Positions 18,504-27,822 of a stretch of DNA of 64,000 nt are shown piece by piece (within the stretch, counting starts at the first letter, position 1; every line of letters starts with the position of its first letter). The position numbers and the translations under genes were made by a program. This stretch comes from Pontibacter oryzae (GTDB lineage: Bacteria; Bacteroidota; Bacteroidia; Cytophagales; Hymenobacteraceae), in contig NZ_QWGE01000007.1 in NCBI RefSeq assembly GCF_003576375.1, positions 121,419 through 185,418 of the forward strand. Direction: 5' to 3'. A model generated the notes under the pieces. That model saw only the letters and a program-made list of their open reading frames with translations. It was not told the DNA's origin and searched no databases.

Positions 18504-19349
18504 TTATACTTTAGTTTTTTCTTTTTCCGGGAGCCTGCCCCCGGGCAGTGCTGGCGTTGGATTCTGCCATACTCTGAACAAAATAACCAAACCGACAAGT
18601 ATAAGTGGGATGCTGAGTATCTGGCCCATGTTAAGCGTCAGCTGATCCTCAAAGGCTTCCTGGTTTTCTTTCAAGAACTCTACCAAAAAGCGGAAAGTGA
18701 ACAGCGCCGTTACAAATATGCCGAAGAGCAGGCCTTTCGGGAGGGCACTTCTATACTTGCTCCACAGCCAAAGCAGCAGCACAAACAGGGCAAACACGCT
18801 CAAAGACTCGTAAAGCTGCGTTGGATGGCGCGGCACCAGCGGGTTTTCTCCGAGGCGCACAAACTCAAAGGCCCAGGGCACATCTGTTGGGCGGCCAATG
18901 ATCTCAGAGTTCATCAGGTTACCCATCCGGATTAACGCACCTCCCAGGGCCACTACAATCACGATACGGTCAAGCACCCACATATAATCGAACTTTTGCT
19001 TGCGGCTAAACAGCCACAGCGAGAAAAGTATACCAATGGTAGCGCCATGGCTAGCCAGTCCGCCTTCCCAAATTTTCAGGATCTCGATGGGGTTACTCAG
19101 GTAATAATCCGGGGCATAGAACAAAGTATGGCCAAGGCGTGCGCCAACCACGGTACCGATGATCATGTACAGCGTGATAACGTCCACATCGCCTTCGGTG
19201 CGCCCTTCAGCAACGTATATTTTGGTGAGGATACGTTGGCCGAAAACGAAGCCCAGGGCAAAAAGCAGCCCATACCAACGGATGCTGAGCGGGCCAATGC
19301 TGAAAATCTCCGGATCAACATTCCAGAGGATATAGTTTAGTAGATTCAT
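18504..19349 (-). CDS. lgt: Prolipoprotein diacylglyceryl transferase
   Basis: This inner-membrane enzyme adds diacylglycerol to the lipobox cysteine of prolipoproteins, the first step of lipoprotein maturation. The 281-residue protein has about seven hydrophobic helices. The essential HGATIG motif is at 101-106, and the Lgt signature GGALIRMGNLMNSEIIG (136-152) contains the conserved Arg, Asn and Glu. Several lipoproteins encoded in this window (MbnH/MbnP-like, MsrB and small lipoproteins) are expected substrates. Confidence 0.95.
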   Translation of the reverse strand: MNLLNYILWNVDPEIFSIGPLSIRWYGLLFALGFVFGQRILTKIYVAEGRTEGDVDVITLYMIIGTVVGARLGHTLFYAPDYYLSNPIEILKIWEGGLASHGATIGILFSLWLFSRKQKFDYMWVLDRIVIVVALGGALIRMGNLMNSEIIGRPTDVPWAFEFVRLGENPLVPRHPTQLYESLSVFALFVLLLWLWSKYRSALPKGLLFGIFVTALFTFRFLVEFLKENQEAFEDQLTLNMGQILSIPLILVGLVILFRVWQNPTPALPGGRLPEKEKTKV

Positions 19350-19368
19350 AGGGGTGATACTTGTGTCC

Positions 19369-19376
19369 CAAAGTTA
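19369..19376 (-). promoter_or_regulatory. -7 box for lgt
   Basis: TAACTTTG on the minus strand matches TAnnTTTG, 19 bases before the lgt start. No -33 box is evident. Confidence 0.45.
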
Positions 19377-19488
19377 CGATAAATCAGCCACCGAAAAAAT
19401 TCATGCAGCATGAGCCGTGCAGCAGCAACTCTAATTTAATGTTATACATATGAAATAGGTAGTTAAGTATAGACGCAAGCATCAAAAA

Positions 19489-19511
19489 AGGCTCCCGTTT
19501 TCGGAAGCCTT
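19489..19511 (-). terminator. Terminator after nadE
   Basis: AAGGCTcCCG / CGGaAGCCTT forms a 10-position stem with one mismatch and a 3-nt loop, 6 bases past the nadE stop. It is followed on the minus strand by a run of T. Confidence 0.8.
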
Positions 19512-19517
19512 CTTTGC

Positions 19518-21404
19518 TTATCTATTCCGCACCCGCAGCAGTTCTTCTCTAAAACCACCGCTCAGTATCGGGAAGCGTAGCCAGCTGCGCGGGTCCACGT
19601 TGTAGTCATCCAGGTGGAAGGCCGGGGCATAACGCTCGCGTTTCCATTGGTTGCGGCTCCAGAGGCTGTAAAACTTCGTGATCCAGGCCTTGAGCATTTC
19701 CGGTTCGGCCACTTGCTGCTCCAGAAGTATAGTATACACCTCCTCCGGCGAGTAGCGGTCGTGGAAGGCCATGCGCTCGATCTGGTTCAGCACCTCGTAA
19801 GGCATCAGGTCTTTCTCGTCGGTCTGCTCCTCTTCCGATGGCCGTAGCTCTGCGCTTGGCTGCAGGTTGTTTACATATTGCAGACCAATATAGCCAAGCT
19901 CTTGCTGCGCCCAAACCAGGAACTGGCGGATAAAGGCTTTGTCTATACCTGCAATCGGGGAAATACTGCCAGCCGTGTCGCCATCCATGGTAGCGTAGCC
20001 CACCGAAGCCTCGCTGCGGTTTGAGGTAGCCATCAGCAGGGCGTTCTGGATGTTAGCCAGCATCCAGATGCCTGGGGCACGCACACGCGCCTGTATGTTT
20101 TGTAGCGTAATATCGTCATGCTCCCAGGTTAATGGGCGGCCCAGCGCATGCTCAATTTTCGAAGTATAGCCCTGCACTTCCTCATCGATGGTCCAGTTAT
20201 AAAACTTTGCCCCGATAGACTCTGCCAGTTCCTTTGCCGAAGTATAAGTATCGTCGGAGGAGTTTACAGTGCCCTGGTAGGCGCAAGTGAGCAGCTTGTT
20301 AACGATGGCTTTCTGGGCCTCATCGCTTGGGAGCTTTGCAATAGCGGCTTTATCATCGGCAGAGAAGAGCAACGCTTTCTCCATAAATTCGTTTTGCCCT
20401 AAGCTCTCTATACCGCGGCGCACCATCTCGGCCACAGCCACGGCACACAACGAGGAGTCGGCACCACCACTCAGCGAGAGCACAAAGCCACGGCTACGGC
20501 TTTTGCGCATGTAATCGAATAGGGCCAGACTCAGCGCCGAGATCAGCTCTTTGTTCTCATCGATCGGTGGAAGGTATTCTATTACTTCTGCAATTTCAGG
20601 GTTAGCCGAAAAGCATACTTCGGCGCACTCCATGTCCACGTCCTTAAAGCAAAGTAGCTCATTTCTGCGGATCAGCTTACCATTCTGGGCGATCAGCACC
20701 TCGCCATCATAAATCATACGGCCAGATTCGTTGCCTAACAGGTTAGCATATAAGTAGGCACACTGGTATTTTTTGGAGGCATCCACCACCAAGCGGTAAC
20801 GCACATCGGTCTTGCTCAGGGCAAAGTGGCTGGCGCTTGGGTTAAGTATAAGTTGCACGCCTTTGGGCATGTGCCGCTCTGCCGGTCGGTTGGGCCGCCA
20901 GGCATCTTCACAAATCTCAAAAGCATACTTTACTCCCTGCTCTTCATAGATAATGTCGCCGATTTTATACTTCTGCCCCAGCATCTCGAACTCCTGCACC
21001 TCATTGGCAGGCCAGGGCGTAAACCAGCGCGGCTCGTAATGCACGCCATCATTTGCCAGAAATTGCTTGGCCGTAAACCCCACAATCTCCTTGTTTTTTA
21101 TGACGCAGGCTGTATTGTACACGCTCTTGTTCAGAAAAACCGGCAGGCCAACCGCAACCGTAATTCCATCGCACCACTCTTTTAGCTGCAGCAATTGGTT
21201 AAACGCCATTTCTGAGACCCAAGGGCTCAGGAACATATCCTCGCAACCATAACCGGTTATGGCCAGCTCGGGCAGGAGCAGCAATTGTATGTTGTTCTGT
21301 TTTGCTTCTGTGATAGCGGTATGTATACGCTGCAGGTTGCCGGCCCAGTCCATTGGCGTCTGGTTAAGGGCGGCCGCAGCCAGCATCAGTCTAGTTTCTT
21401 TCAT
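19518..21404 (-). CDS. nadE: Glutamine-dependent NAD+ synthetase
   Basis: This enzyme makes NAD+ from deamido-NAD+ using glutamine. The 628 residues comprise an N-terminal carbon-nitrogen hydrolase (glutaminase) domain with the Glu-Lys-Cys triad (E46 in LLPELAITG, K113 in TAKQFL, C165 in FEICEDAW). The C-terminal NAD-synthase domain carries the P-loop SGGADSS at 312-318. This two-domain form differs from the short ammonia-dependent NadE. It is monocistronic, with a terminator just downstream. Confidence 0.95.
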   Translation of the reverse strand: MKETRLMLAAAALNQTPMDWAGNLQRIHTAITEAKQNNIQLLLLPELAITGYGCEDMFLSPWVSEMAFNQLLQLKEWCDGITVAVGLPVFLNKSVYNTACVIKNKEIVGFTAKQFLANDGVHYEPRWFTPWPANEVQEFEMLGQKYKIGDIIYEEQGVKYAFEICEDAWRPNRPAERHMPKGVQLILNPSASHFALSKTDVRYRLVVDASKKYQCAYLYANLLGNESGRMIYDGEVLIAQNGKLIRRNELLCFKDVDMECAEVCFSANPEIAEVIEYLPPIDENKELISALSLALFDYMRKSRSRGFVLSLSGGADSSLCAVAVAEMVRRGIESLGQNEFMEKALLFSADDKAAIAKLPSDEAQKAIVNKLLTCAYQGTVNSSDDTYTSAKELAESIGAKFYNWTIDEEVQGYTSKIEHALGRPLTWEHDDITLQNIQARVRAPGIWMLANIQNALLMATSNRSEASVGYATMDGDTAGSISPIAGIDKAFIRQFLVWAQQELGYIGLQYVNNLQPSAELRPSEEEQTDEKDLMPYEVLNQIERMAFHDRYSPEEVYTILLEQQVAEPEMLKAWITKFYSLWSRNQWKRERYAPAFHLDDYNVDPRSWLRFPILSGGFREELLRVRNR

Positions 21405-21483
21405 GGGGTTTTTTAACGCAACTTTATGAAAGCAAGTTAAGCCTTAAATGCATTTGTTAAATTGATTAAGGGCTATTTTGTTG

Positions 21484-21491
21484 CAAAAATA
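21484..21491 (-). promoter_or_regulatory. Possible -7 box for nadE
   Basis: TATTTTTG on the minus strand fits TAnnTTTG, 80 bases before the nadE start. The match is in AT-rich sequence and could be chance. Confidence 0.3.
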
Positions 21492-21561
21492 CCGCGAAGG
21501 TTTGCTTTAAAGTATAACTGCGGGTAAAAGTATGATTGGCTTTGGAAGCGGGCAATAAAAA

Positions 21562-21583
21562 AGGCTGAGCATACACCCAGCCT
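21562..21583 (-). terminator. Terminator after rnc
   Basis: AGGCTG / CAGCCT, a 6-bp stem with a 10-nt loop, is followed on the minus strand by six T. It ends the acpP-fabF-rnc operon. Confidence 0.75.
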
Positions 21584-21614
21584 ACAAACAGCTACTTAAA
21601 ACTCAGGAAAGTCT

Positions 21615-22358
21615 TTAACCGATTTTCAGGAACTCGAGTCCTTTTTCAGCAGCGGCCTGGTCGGCCTTTTTCTTGGAGAGCCCAACACCAATGGCAATAG
21701 GCTTATCATCGATGTACACTTCAGAGGTAAACTCCGTGGTATTGCCTTGCTGCTTACGCTTGATAATGTCGAAACGGATTTCCAGGTTCTGGCCTTGTGC
21801 CCACTCAATAAGCTTGCTTTTAAAATTAGCCGTGGTATTCACCAGCTTGTGCAGATCCACATGTGGTTTTACCAGCTTGTTAAGTATAAAGTTATGCGTG
21901 GTATTATAGCCTTTATCCAGATAGATAGCGCCCACCAAAGCCTCTAGGGCATTGCCGTTCACGGATTTATGGCGCATGCCTCCATGGCTGCTGGTATCGA
22001 TCTTCACCAACAGGTTTAAACCTATTTTTACAGCCATCTGGTTCAGCGACTCCCGGTTAACGATGCGCGAACGGATTTCTGTTAAAAAGCCTTCGTCCTC
22101 GTAAGGAAACTTTTTAAACAAATGCTCCGCTACGGCGGCACCTAACACAGCGTCACCTAAAAACTCTAAACGCTCATTGGTTTCGTGTTTACCGGCAGCA
22201 TTCTGCCGGGCAAACGAAGTATGCGTCAGGGCTAATTTATACAGGCGGAGATTATCGGGAGTACTGCCAATAATGCCAGCGAGTGCGCGTACTAGTACCT
22301 TGTCTTTGTTAAATAACCTGTGGTAAACGCGACGAACTGGTTTAAAAGGCCCAAACAC
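21615..22358 (-). CDS. rnc: Ribonuclease III
   Basis: This double-strand-specific endonuclease processes rRNA and mRNA. The 247 residues comprise a catalytic domain with signature NERLEFLGD at 61-69 and a C-terminal dsRNA-binding domain (about 177-246, ending KKKADQAAAEKGLEFLKIG). The start codon is GTG, and its G is the last base of the fabF stop (TAGTG), so translation is probably coupled to fabF. The acpP-fabF-rnc order is common in bacteria. Confidence 0.95.
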   Translation of the reverse strand: MFGPFKPVRRVYHRLFNKDKVLVRALAGIIGSTPDNLRLYKLALTHTSFARQNAAGKHETNERLEFLGDAVLGAAVAEHLFKKFPYEDEGFLTEIRSRIVNRESLNQMAVKIGLNLLVKIDTSSHGGMRHKSVNGNALEALVGAIYLDKGYNTTHNFILNKLVKPHVDLHKLVNTTANFKSKLIEWAQGQNLEIRFDIIKRKQQGNTTEFTSEVYIDDKPIAIGVGLSKKKADQAAAEKGLEFLKIG

Positions 22359-23611
22359 TAATCAATCAGTTGACGGAATATAACAGAAGTGTTGTGTCCA
22401 CCAAAACCAAAGGTATTGCTCAAAGCGATCTTCACGTTGCGCTCCTGCGCCTTATTGAACGTAAAGTTCAGGCGGGTATCGATGTTCGGATCGTCGTTGA
22501 AGTGGTTAATGGTTGGTGGCACGATGTTGTTCTGAACAGCCAGGATAGAAGCAATAGCCTCAATTGCGCCCGCTGCACCCAACAAGTGGCCGGTCATCGA
22601 CTTGGTAGAGCTGATATTCAGTTTATAGGCATGCTCCCCAAACACTGTCTGGATGGCTTTTACCTCACTGATATCGCCTAGTGGCGTAGATGTACCGTGT
22701 ACGTTGATATAATCAACTTCCTCGGGTTGGATGTTGGCATCGCGCAGCACATTACGCATCACGTTCAGTGCGCCCAGGCCTTCAGGATGTGGTGCCGTGA
22801 TATGGTAAGCGTCGGCTGACATACCACCGCCTATGATCTCGGCATAGATTTTAGCGCCACGCGCTTTGGCGTGCTCATACTCCTCCAGTATTAGGGCACC
22901 GGCTCCTTCGCCCAGTACAAAACCATCACGGTCTGCATCAAACGGTCGGGAAGCGGTTTCTGGAGCGTCGTTGCGCTCAGAAAGGGCCTTCAGGGCATTA
23001 AAACCACCGATACCAGCCTCTGTAACAGCAGCCTCAGAACCGCCCGTCACGATTGCGTCGGCCATACCCAAACGGATATAGTTAAACGAGTCGATGATGG
23101 CGTTGGTAGCAGAGGCGCAGGCAGAAACGGTAACAAAGTTAGGCCCGCGGAAGCCATGTTTAATTGAGATCTGACCGGCACTGATGTCGGCGATCATCTT
23201 AGGAATGAAGAATGGGTTGAAGCGTGGTGTACCGTCGCCGTTGGCAAAGTTCACACACTCTTCCTGGAAGGTGCGCAAGCCCCCGATTCCAGAACCCCAA
23301 ACCACACCTACACGGTCAGGATTATAAGTTCCCTCAGTTAATTTCGCGTCGATAACCGCCTCATCGGCTACTATCATCGCAAATTGCGTAAACAGGTCCA
23401 TTTTGCGGGCCTCCTTACGATCGAAGTATGTTTCAGGATCGTATCCTTTAACCTCACAGGCAAACTGGGTCTTAAATTTGCTCGCATCAAAGCGTGTAAT
23501 AGGCGCAGCGCCACTCACGCCATTGACTAATCCGTCCCAGTACTCTGAAACGGTTTTCCCAAGTGGCGTGAGTGCGCCTAACCCAGTAACTACGACTCTC
23601 TTAAGCTCCAT
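22358..23611 (-). CDS. fabF: 3-oxoacyl-ACP synthase II
   Basis: This condensing enzyme of fatty-acid elongation uses malonyl-ACP. It is a 417-residue thiolase-fold protein. The nucleophile C165 is in VSACASAT, and the two catalytic histidines are in NVHGTSTPLGD and KSMTGHLLGAAG. It is the middle gene of acpP-fabF-rnc, 59 bases after acpP and overlapping the rnc start by one base. Confidence 0.96.
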   Translation of the reverse strand: MELKRVVVTGLGALTPLGKTVSEYWDGLVNGVSGAAPITRFDASKFKTQFACEVKGYDPETYFDRKEARKMDLFTQFAMIVADEAVIDAKLTEGTYNPDRVGVVWGSGIGGLRTFQEECVNFANGDGTPRFNPFFIPKMIADISAGQISIKHGFRGPNFVTVSACASATNAIIDSFNYIRLGMADAIVTGGSEAAVTEAGIGGFNALKALSERNDAPETASRPFDADRDGFVLGEGAGALILEEYEHAKARGAKIYAEIIGGGMSADAYHITAPHPEGLGALNVMRNVLRDANIQPEEVDYINVHGTSTPLGDISEVKAIQTVFGEHAYKLNISSTKSMTGHLLGAAGAIEAIASILAVQNNIVPPTINHFNDDPNIDTRLNFTFNKAQERNVKIALSNTFGFGGHNTSVIFRQLID

Positions 23612-23670
23612 AAGCTGTTAGTAGAGGGATAGATAGTTGAAAATTCTTAATAAACTAAGGGAAGGATATA

Positions 23671-23907
23671 TTACTTCGCGTGCTCTTCCAGGTAGCTAAC
23701 TGCCTGACCTACGGTCGAGATGTTTTCAGCTTGATCATCTGGAATAGACACGTTGAATTCTTTCTCGAATTCCATGATAAGCTCAACAGTATCCAGTGAA
23801 TCAGCGCCAAGGTCGTTTGTGAAGCTAGCCTCTGGCGTTACCTCTGACTCTTCAACACCAAGCTTATCGATGATGATAGCTTTTACTTTTTCTGCGATTT
23901 CTGACAT
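23671..23907 (-). CDS. acpP: Acyl carrier protein
   Basis: This small acidic carrier holds growing acyl chains on a phosphopantetheine arm. It has 78 residues. The modified serine is S37 in [10 protein letters not shown]. It is the first gene of the acpP-fabF-rnc operon, divergent from the IPExxxVDY gene across 153 bp. No clean TAnnTTTG box was found in that gap. Confidence 0.97.
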   Translation of the reverse strand: MSEIAEKVKAIIIDKLGVEESEVTPEASFTNDLGADSLDTVELIMEFEKEFNVSIPDDQAENISTVGQAVSYLEEHAK

Positions 23908-24060
23908 TTTTCTTATAGTTAATTAAAACACTGTGCAAAGAAATAGTTTTTAACAGACAATGTCAAAAAAAATTACTCTATTCGCTATCTAACAAAAGTT
24001 TTATACCTTGTATTCCCATTTGCGGGCAGAGCTTCTTATTTTAGCAGATCAATTGAAAAT

Positions 24061-24489
24061 ATGACGAAGCACCGCCTGGACATAGCGTATGACTATAGCT
24101 TCGATGTATACGGGCTCGTATCGTCGGGGAGAGATTATAAACTGGCCTGGGCACTTAACAAGCTATTACACCTGCGCCTGACTAAGCAGCAGGACCTATG
24201 TTATGAACTGCCCGGGATAGGATGCCTGGAAATTTCGAACTACCAGTTTGCAACCGAACACAGCGAAGTAAGGCTTTTCCGGAATAAAGCCCTTGGCAAC
24301 TCCACCCTTAAAAAGCCGTTCTTGCTGCCTGATATAAAAGAGTATGATTACGTGCTGCAGATAACCGGGGCAATGCAGCAGTTGTACCCATCGGAACTAA
24401 TCAATAGATTGCGAGGTGTTCCGCTGGTACAGTACGTAAAAAAATTTGACCCGCTTACACTTAAATTTAAGGAGAACCTGATTTTCTAA
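24061..24489 (+). CDS. IPExxxVDY family protein
   Basis: This 142-residue protein of unknown function belongs to a family restricted to Bacteroidota and named after its motif. Here the motif reads LLPDIKEYDYVLQI (about 95-108), a slight variant with Leu-Pro-Asp and Tyr-Asp-Tyr. It is 2 bases upstream of pyk and almost certainly co-transcribed with it. In many relatives the same gene sits between rnc and pyk in one direction. Here rnc is on the opposite strand. The role is unknown. Confidence 0.8.
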   Translation: MTKHRLDIAYDYSFDVYGLVSSGRDYKLAWALNKLLHLRLTKQQDLCYELPGIGCLEISNYQFATEHSEVRLFRNKALGNSTLKKPFLLPDIKEYDYVLQITGAMQQLYPSELINRLRGVPLVQYVKKFDPLTLKFKENLIF

Positions 24490-24491
24490 GT

Positions 24492-25919
24492 ATGGAAATT
24501 TCTTTTAATAAAACTAAAGTACTGGCCACCGTTGGGCCAGCCAGTAATTCCTACGAGCGCCTGGTTGCGCTTGTGCAAGAGGGCGTTGATGCATTCCGCC
24601 TGAACTTCTCGCATGGCGCCTATGAAGAGCATCAGAAAGTGATTGACCATGTGCGCCAGGTAAACCGTGAGCACAACACCAACATCTGCCTGGTGCAAGA
24701 CTTGCAAGGCCCGAAAATTAGATTGGGCGACATTGAGAACGGAAGCGTGGAGATTGAGGAAGGGCAGCGCGTAAAGTTAGTTTGCGATGGCTCTATCAGC
24801 ACAGCAGATAGGCTTTCGACTATCTACACAGGCTTGGCAAAAGACGTAAAGGCAGGCGACTCCATACTTTTAGATGATGGCAAGCTTGAGCTGAAAGTTA
24901 TCTCTACCGATAATGAGCTCGAGGTTGAAACAGAAGTTATCTATGGTGGCATCGTGAAGCCCCGCAAAGGTATAAACCTGCCTCACTCTAAAGTGTCAGC
25001 ACCTTCTCTTACCGAAAAAGACATAGAGGATTTACATTTTGGCCTCGATAACGATGTAGAGTGGGTAGCACTTTCTTTTGTGCGCAAAGTAGAGGACATC
25101 CACGAGATTAAGCGCATTATTAAGGAGCGCGGAAAGGACACCCGTGTAATCGCTAAAATTGAGAAGCCGGAAGCCATCGAAAACATTGATGAGATTATTG
25201 CTGCGACAGACGCTATTATGGTGGCTCGTGGCGACCTGGGCGTAGAAGTTGGCATGGAAAAGGTTCCGATGATCCAGAAAATGCTGGTAGCAAAATGTAA
25301 CGAAGCCGCCAAGCCAGTGATTGTAGCTACCCAGATGATGGAAAGCATGATCGTTAACCCGCGCCCAACCCGTGCCGAAACCAATGACGTGGCCAATGCC
25401 GTGCTGGACGGAGCCCACTGCCTTATGCTAAGCGCAGAAACAGCGGTAGGCGCCTACCCTATCGAGACAATCCGTAGCATGAACATGACAATCCGCATGG
25501 TGGAGGAGCACTCCGGCGTGTTCAACAGAAGCTTCGCGATTAACCCGAACTCTGAAACTTTCCTGAGCGATAGCCTGGTAGCTAATGCCTGCAACCTTGC
25601 CAGCGACACCAATGCTAAAGCAGTTATTGGCATGACAAAGTCTGGTTATACTGCGTTCCAGTTGGCTAAGTATCGCCCGCAGGCCGACATCTTTATCTTC
25701 ACAGGTAACCACAGGCTGCTGAACACCCTGAACCTGGTTTGGGGCGTACGCGGCTTCTTCTATGATAAAGTGGAATCTACCGACGGCACAATCAGCGACA
25801 TTAAGCAAATACTGCTGGATGGCGGCTATATTCAGAAAGGCGATGTATTCATTAACACAGCCAGCATGCCAATAAACGAGCAGAAACGCACCAACATGAT
25901 TAAACTGAGTGTAGCTTAA
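24492..25919 (+). CDS. pyk: Pyruvate kinase
   Basis: This enzyme catalyses the last step of glycolysis, phosphoenolpyruvate plus ADP to pyruvate and ATP. The 475-residue protein has the N-terminal TKVLATVGPAS and RLNFSHG motifs, the catalytic-lysine region VIAKIEKPEAIENIDEI and the metal site MVARGDLGVE. A C-terminal domain of normal length follows. It is the second gene after the IPExxxVDY gene, with a strong terminator 21 bases past the stop. Confidence 0.97.
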   Translation: MEISFNKTKVLATVGPASNSYERLVALVQEGVDAFRLNFSHGAYEEHQKVIDHVRQVNREHNTNICLVQDLQGPKIRLGDIENGSVEIEEGQRVKLVCDGSISTADRLSTIYTGLAKDVKAGDSILLDDGKLELKVISTDNELEVETEVIYGGIVKPRKGINLPHSKVSAPSLTEKDIEDLHFGLDNDVEWVALSFVRKVEDIHEIKRIIKERGKDTRVIAKIEKPEAIENIDEIIAATDAIMVARGDLGVEVGMEKVPMIQKMLVAKCNEAAKPVIVATQMMESMIVNPRPTRAETNDVANAVLDGAHCLMLSAETAVGAYPIETIRSMNMTIRMVEEHSGVFNRSFAINPNSETFLSDSLVANACNLASDTNAKAVIGMTKSGYTAFQLAKYRPQADIFIFTGNHRLLNTLNLVWGVRGFFYDKVESTDGTISDIKQILLDGGYIQKGDVFINTASMPINEQKRTNMIKLSVA

Positions 25920-25940
25920 AAGGCCAATTGCTTTTATACT

Positions 25941-25976
25941 AGAAAGGCCTGCCATGTTATCATGGCAGGCCTTTCT
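25941..25976 (+). terminator. Terminator after pyk
   Basis: A perfect 16-bp stem (AGAAAGGCCTGCCATG / CATGGCAGGCCTTTCT) with loop TTAT. Confidence 0.92.
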
Positions 25977-26197
25977 GTTTAGTAGCGGTTCTTTATCTTT
26001 ATACCTCAATCATGCTACCTGGCTTTACACAAGCATACGTAAGAAGCCTTGATATCTTGCTCCGTCCCTAGCGTTATCAGCCGCCTTCGGTATATATTCT
26101 GTCTAAGCTGCCCCAACCACATACGTTATCTTTAAAATCGTTCATCAACACACGTGTTAAAACTAGTAGCGTAACCTTAAAGCACTACTGTACGGCA
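25977..26197. other. Gene-free stretch between the pyk and rpsT terminators
   Basis: About 220 bases between two strong terminators with no convincing reading frame, promoter pair or RNA fold that I can support. A small RNA cannot be excluded. Confidence 0.4.
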
Positions 26198-26245
26198 CCA
26201 ACACAAAAAGCCTTGCACGTGTATGTGCAAGGCTTTTTGTGTTGG
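26198..26245 (-). terminator. Long perfect terminator after rpsT
   Basis: A perfect 21-bp inverted repeat, 26198-26218 with 26225-26245, has a 6-nt loop (GTGTAT). It contains AAAAAGCC/GGCTTTTT so that T-runs occur on both strands, 13 bases past the rpsT stop. Confidence 0.9.
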
Positions 26246-26258
26246 GATACCCTAAAAA

Positions 26259-26516
26259 CTAGGCTGCCAGTCCGTTAACGAACTTCGCTAACTTCGACTT
26301 GTTGTTAGCCGCTTTGTTTTTGTGGATGATGTTTTTCTTAGCCAAACGGTCAAGCATTGAAGAAACTGTCTTGTACAGCTCTTGCGCCTCAGCCTGATCG
26401 GTTGTGTTTCTCAGTCTCTTGATAAACGTACGAGTAGTTTTCGCCTGATATCTGTTACGAAGACGTTTAGCGTTATTCGCTCTGATTCTCTTTAATGCCG
26501 ACTTATGGTTAGCCAT
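26259..26516 (-). CDS. rpsT: 30S ribosomal protein S20
   Basis: This small basic protein binds 16S rRNA early in 30S assembly. The 85-residue sequence MANHKSALKRIRANNAKRLR with late IHKNKAANNKSKLAKFVN is typical. It is monocistronic, with a good two-part promoter upstream and a long terminator downstream. Confidence 0.97.
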   Translation of the reverse strand: MANHKSALKRIRANNAKRLRNRYQAKTTRTFIKRLRNTTDQAEAQELYKTVSSMLDRLAKKNIIHKNKAANNKSKLAKFVNGLAA

Positions 26517-26565
26517 GTTATCCTATAATAATTGATTCTTTTGATGCGTTTCCTAAATGAGTTTG

Positions 26566-26597
26566 CAAAGGTAAACCCTTTACACTTAATTTCCAAA
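26566..26597 (-). promoter_or_regulatory. Two-part promoter for rpsT
   Basis: On the minus strand TTTG (26597-26594) is followed after 20 bases by TACCTTTG (26573-26566), a full Bacteroidota -33/-7 promoter, 50 bases before the rpsT ATG. Confidence 0.75.
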
Positions 26598-26665
26598 GTA
26601 GCTAAAACAAAAATATTTCAGCCCGGATCATTCTTCCAAAGGTAACAATTTCAGCGACTTTAACC

Positions 26666-26673
26666 TACCTTTG
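26666..26673 (+). promoter_or_regulatory. -7 box for the MbnH/MbnP-like locus
   Basis: TACCTTTG is an exact TAnnTTTG match 41 bases before the first MbnH-like gene. No -33 TTTG at the right spacing was found. Confidence 0.55.
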
Positions 26674-26713
26674 TTATCGAAACTCCGTTGCAAATTTAAC
26701 AGTTACAGGAAGT

Positions 26714-27814
26714 ATGGCAACGATCCGCTACACCCATTTCATTATTTTACCGCTACTTTTCTTCTCCTGCTCCGCTGATAAGGACCAGGACCCGGTTGCG
26801 GCAAACGAAGAACCCACTCCCTACCAGCTCACAATTCCGAAGCACCTGCCGCAGAATTTTGTTACACCGGCTAATAACCCTCTAACCGAAGAAGGCGTGG
26901 AGCTGGGCCGCCATTTATTTTACGAGGTGAAGCTGTCTGGCAATAACACTATGTCCTGCGGTAGCTGCCACCAGCAGGATAAAGCCTTTACCGATGGGCT
27001 TGCCGTTAGCGTTGGCATAGACGGCATTAAGCACAGGCGCAGCGCCATGAGCCTGGCAAACATGCTTTGGTTTAGCCAGCTTAACTGGGACGGCAGCGCC
27101 CTGAGCCTGGAAGAACAGGCCCGCGGCCCGATCGAGAATGAGATAGAATTGCACGAGGACCTGGCTAATGCCGTTGCCGAGCTGCAGGCCACAAAAACCT
27201 ACCCGGCCATGTTCCGGAAAGCCTTTGGCGATAGCATCATCACTGAAACAAATGTTTTAAAAGCCCTGGGGCAGTTTCAGCGCACGCTTATTTCAGCCGA
27301 TGCCCGCTACGACCGCTACATGAACCAAAAGGGCCAACTCTCTAAAGACGAACTGGAGGGCATGAAGCTGTTTCTTACTCACCCGGACCCAAGCACCAAC
27401 ACCCGCGGCGGAAACTGCGGCGACTGCCACGGCGGCACCTTGTTCTCTCTCAGAACCTTCCATAACAACGGCCTGGACGCCACCTTTACCGACAACGGCC
27501 TAGGCGACGTGACAGGGCTGGCAAAAGACAAAGGCAAGTTTAAGGCGCCAACGTTGCGCAACATCGCCCTTACGGCACCTTATATGCACGATGGTCGCTT
27601 TGCCACCCTTGAGGAAGTACTGGATCACTACAACGATCATATCAAGTATAACAGCCCCAATCTGGACCCACTTATTATCGAGGCCAGTAACGAGCCAAAC
27701 GGCAAGACACTGATGCTTACCGCCGACGAGAAACGCAAGATCATAAGGTTTTTGCACACCCTCACCGACTCCACGTTTATTACTGATAAGCGCTTTTCAG
27801 ACCCTTTTAATTAA
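26714..27814 (+). CDS. MbnH-like di-heme cytochrome c peroxidase family lipoprotein (copy 1)
   Basis: This exported MauG/CcpA-type enzyme has 366 residues with a lipobox at LLFFSC19 and two c-type heme sites, CGSCH at 82-86 and CGDCH at 235-239. The conserved APYMHDGRF (288-296) provides the second-heme pocket. Eight bases downstream begins an MbnP-family gene. In the methanobactin-associated MbnPH pair, the di-heme MbnH oxidises a tryptophan of MbnP to kynurenine to form a copper site. The same pairing here suggests a similar task, but a simple hydrogen-peroxide reductase is possible. Confidence 0.85.
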   Translation: MATIRYTHFIILPLLFFSCSADKDQDPVAANEEPTPYQLTIPKHLPQNFVTPANNPLTEEGVELGRHLFYEVKLSGNNTMSCGSCHQQDKAFTDGLAVSVGIDGIKHRRSAMSLANMLWFSQLNWDGSALSLEEQARGPIENEIELHEDLANAVAELQATKTYPAMFRKAFGDSIITETNVLKALGQFQRTLISADARYDRYMNQKGQLSKDELEGMKLFLTHPDPSTNTRGGNCGDCHGGTLFSLRTFHNNGLDATFTDNGLGDVTGLAKDKGKFKAPTLRNIALTAPYMHDGRFATLEEVLDHYNDHIKYNSPNLDPLIIEASNEPNGKTLMLTADEKRKIIRFLHTLTDSTFITDKRFSDPFN

Positions 27815-27822
27815 CCATACCT

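Noticed and set aside
26714..27814. Plain cytochrome c peroxidase of central metabolism
   Set aside because: Possible, but the immediate MbnP-family neighbour, repeated a second time in this locus, makes an MbnH-type role the better explanation.
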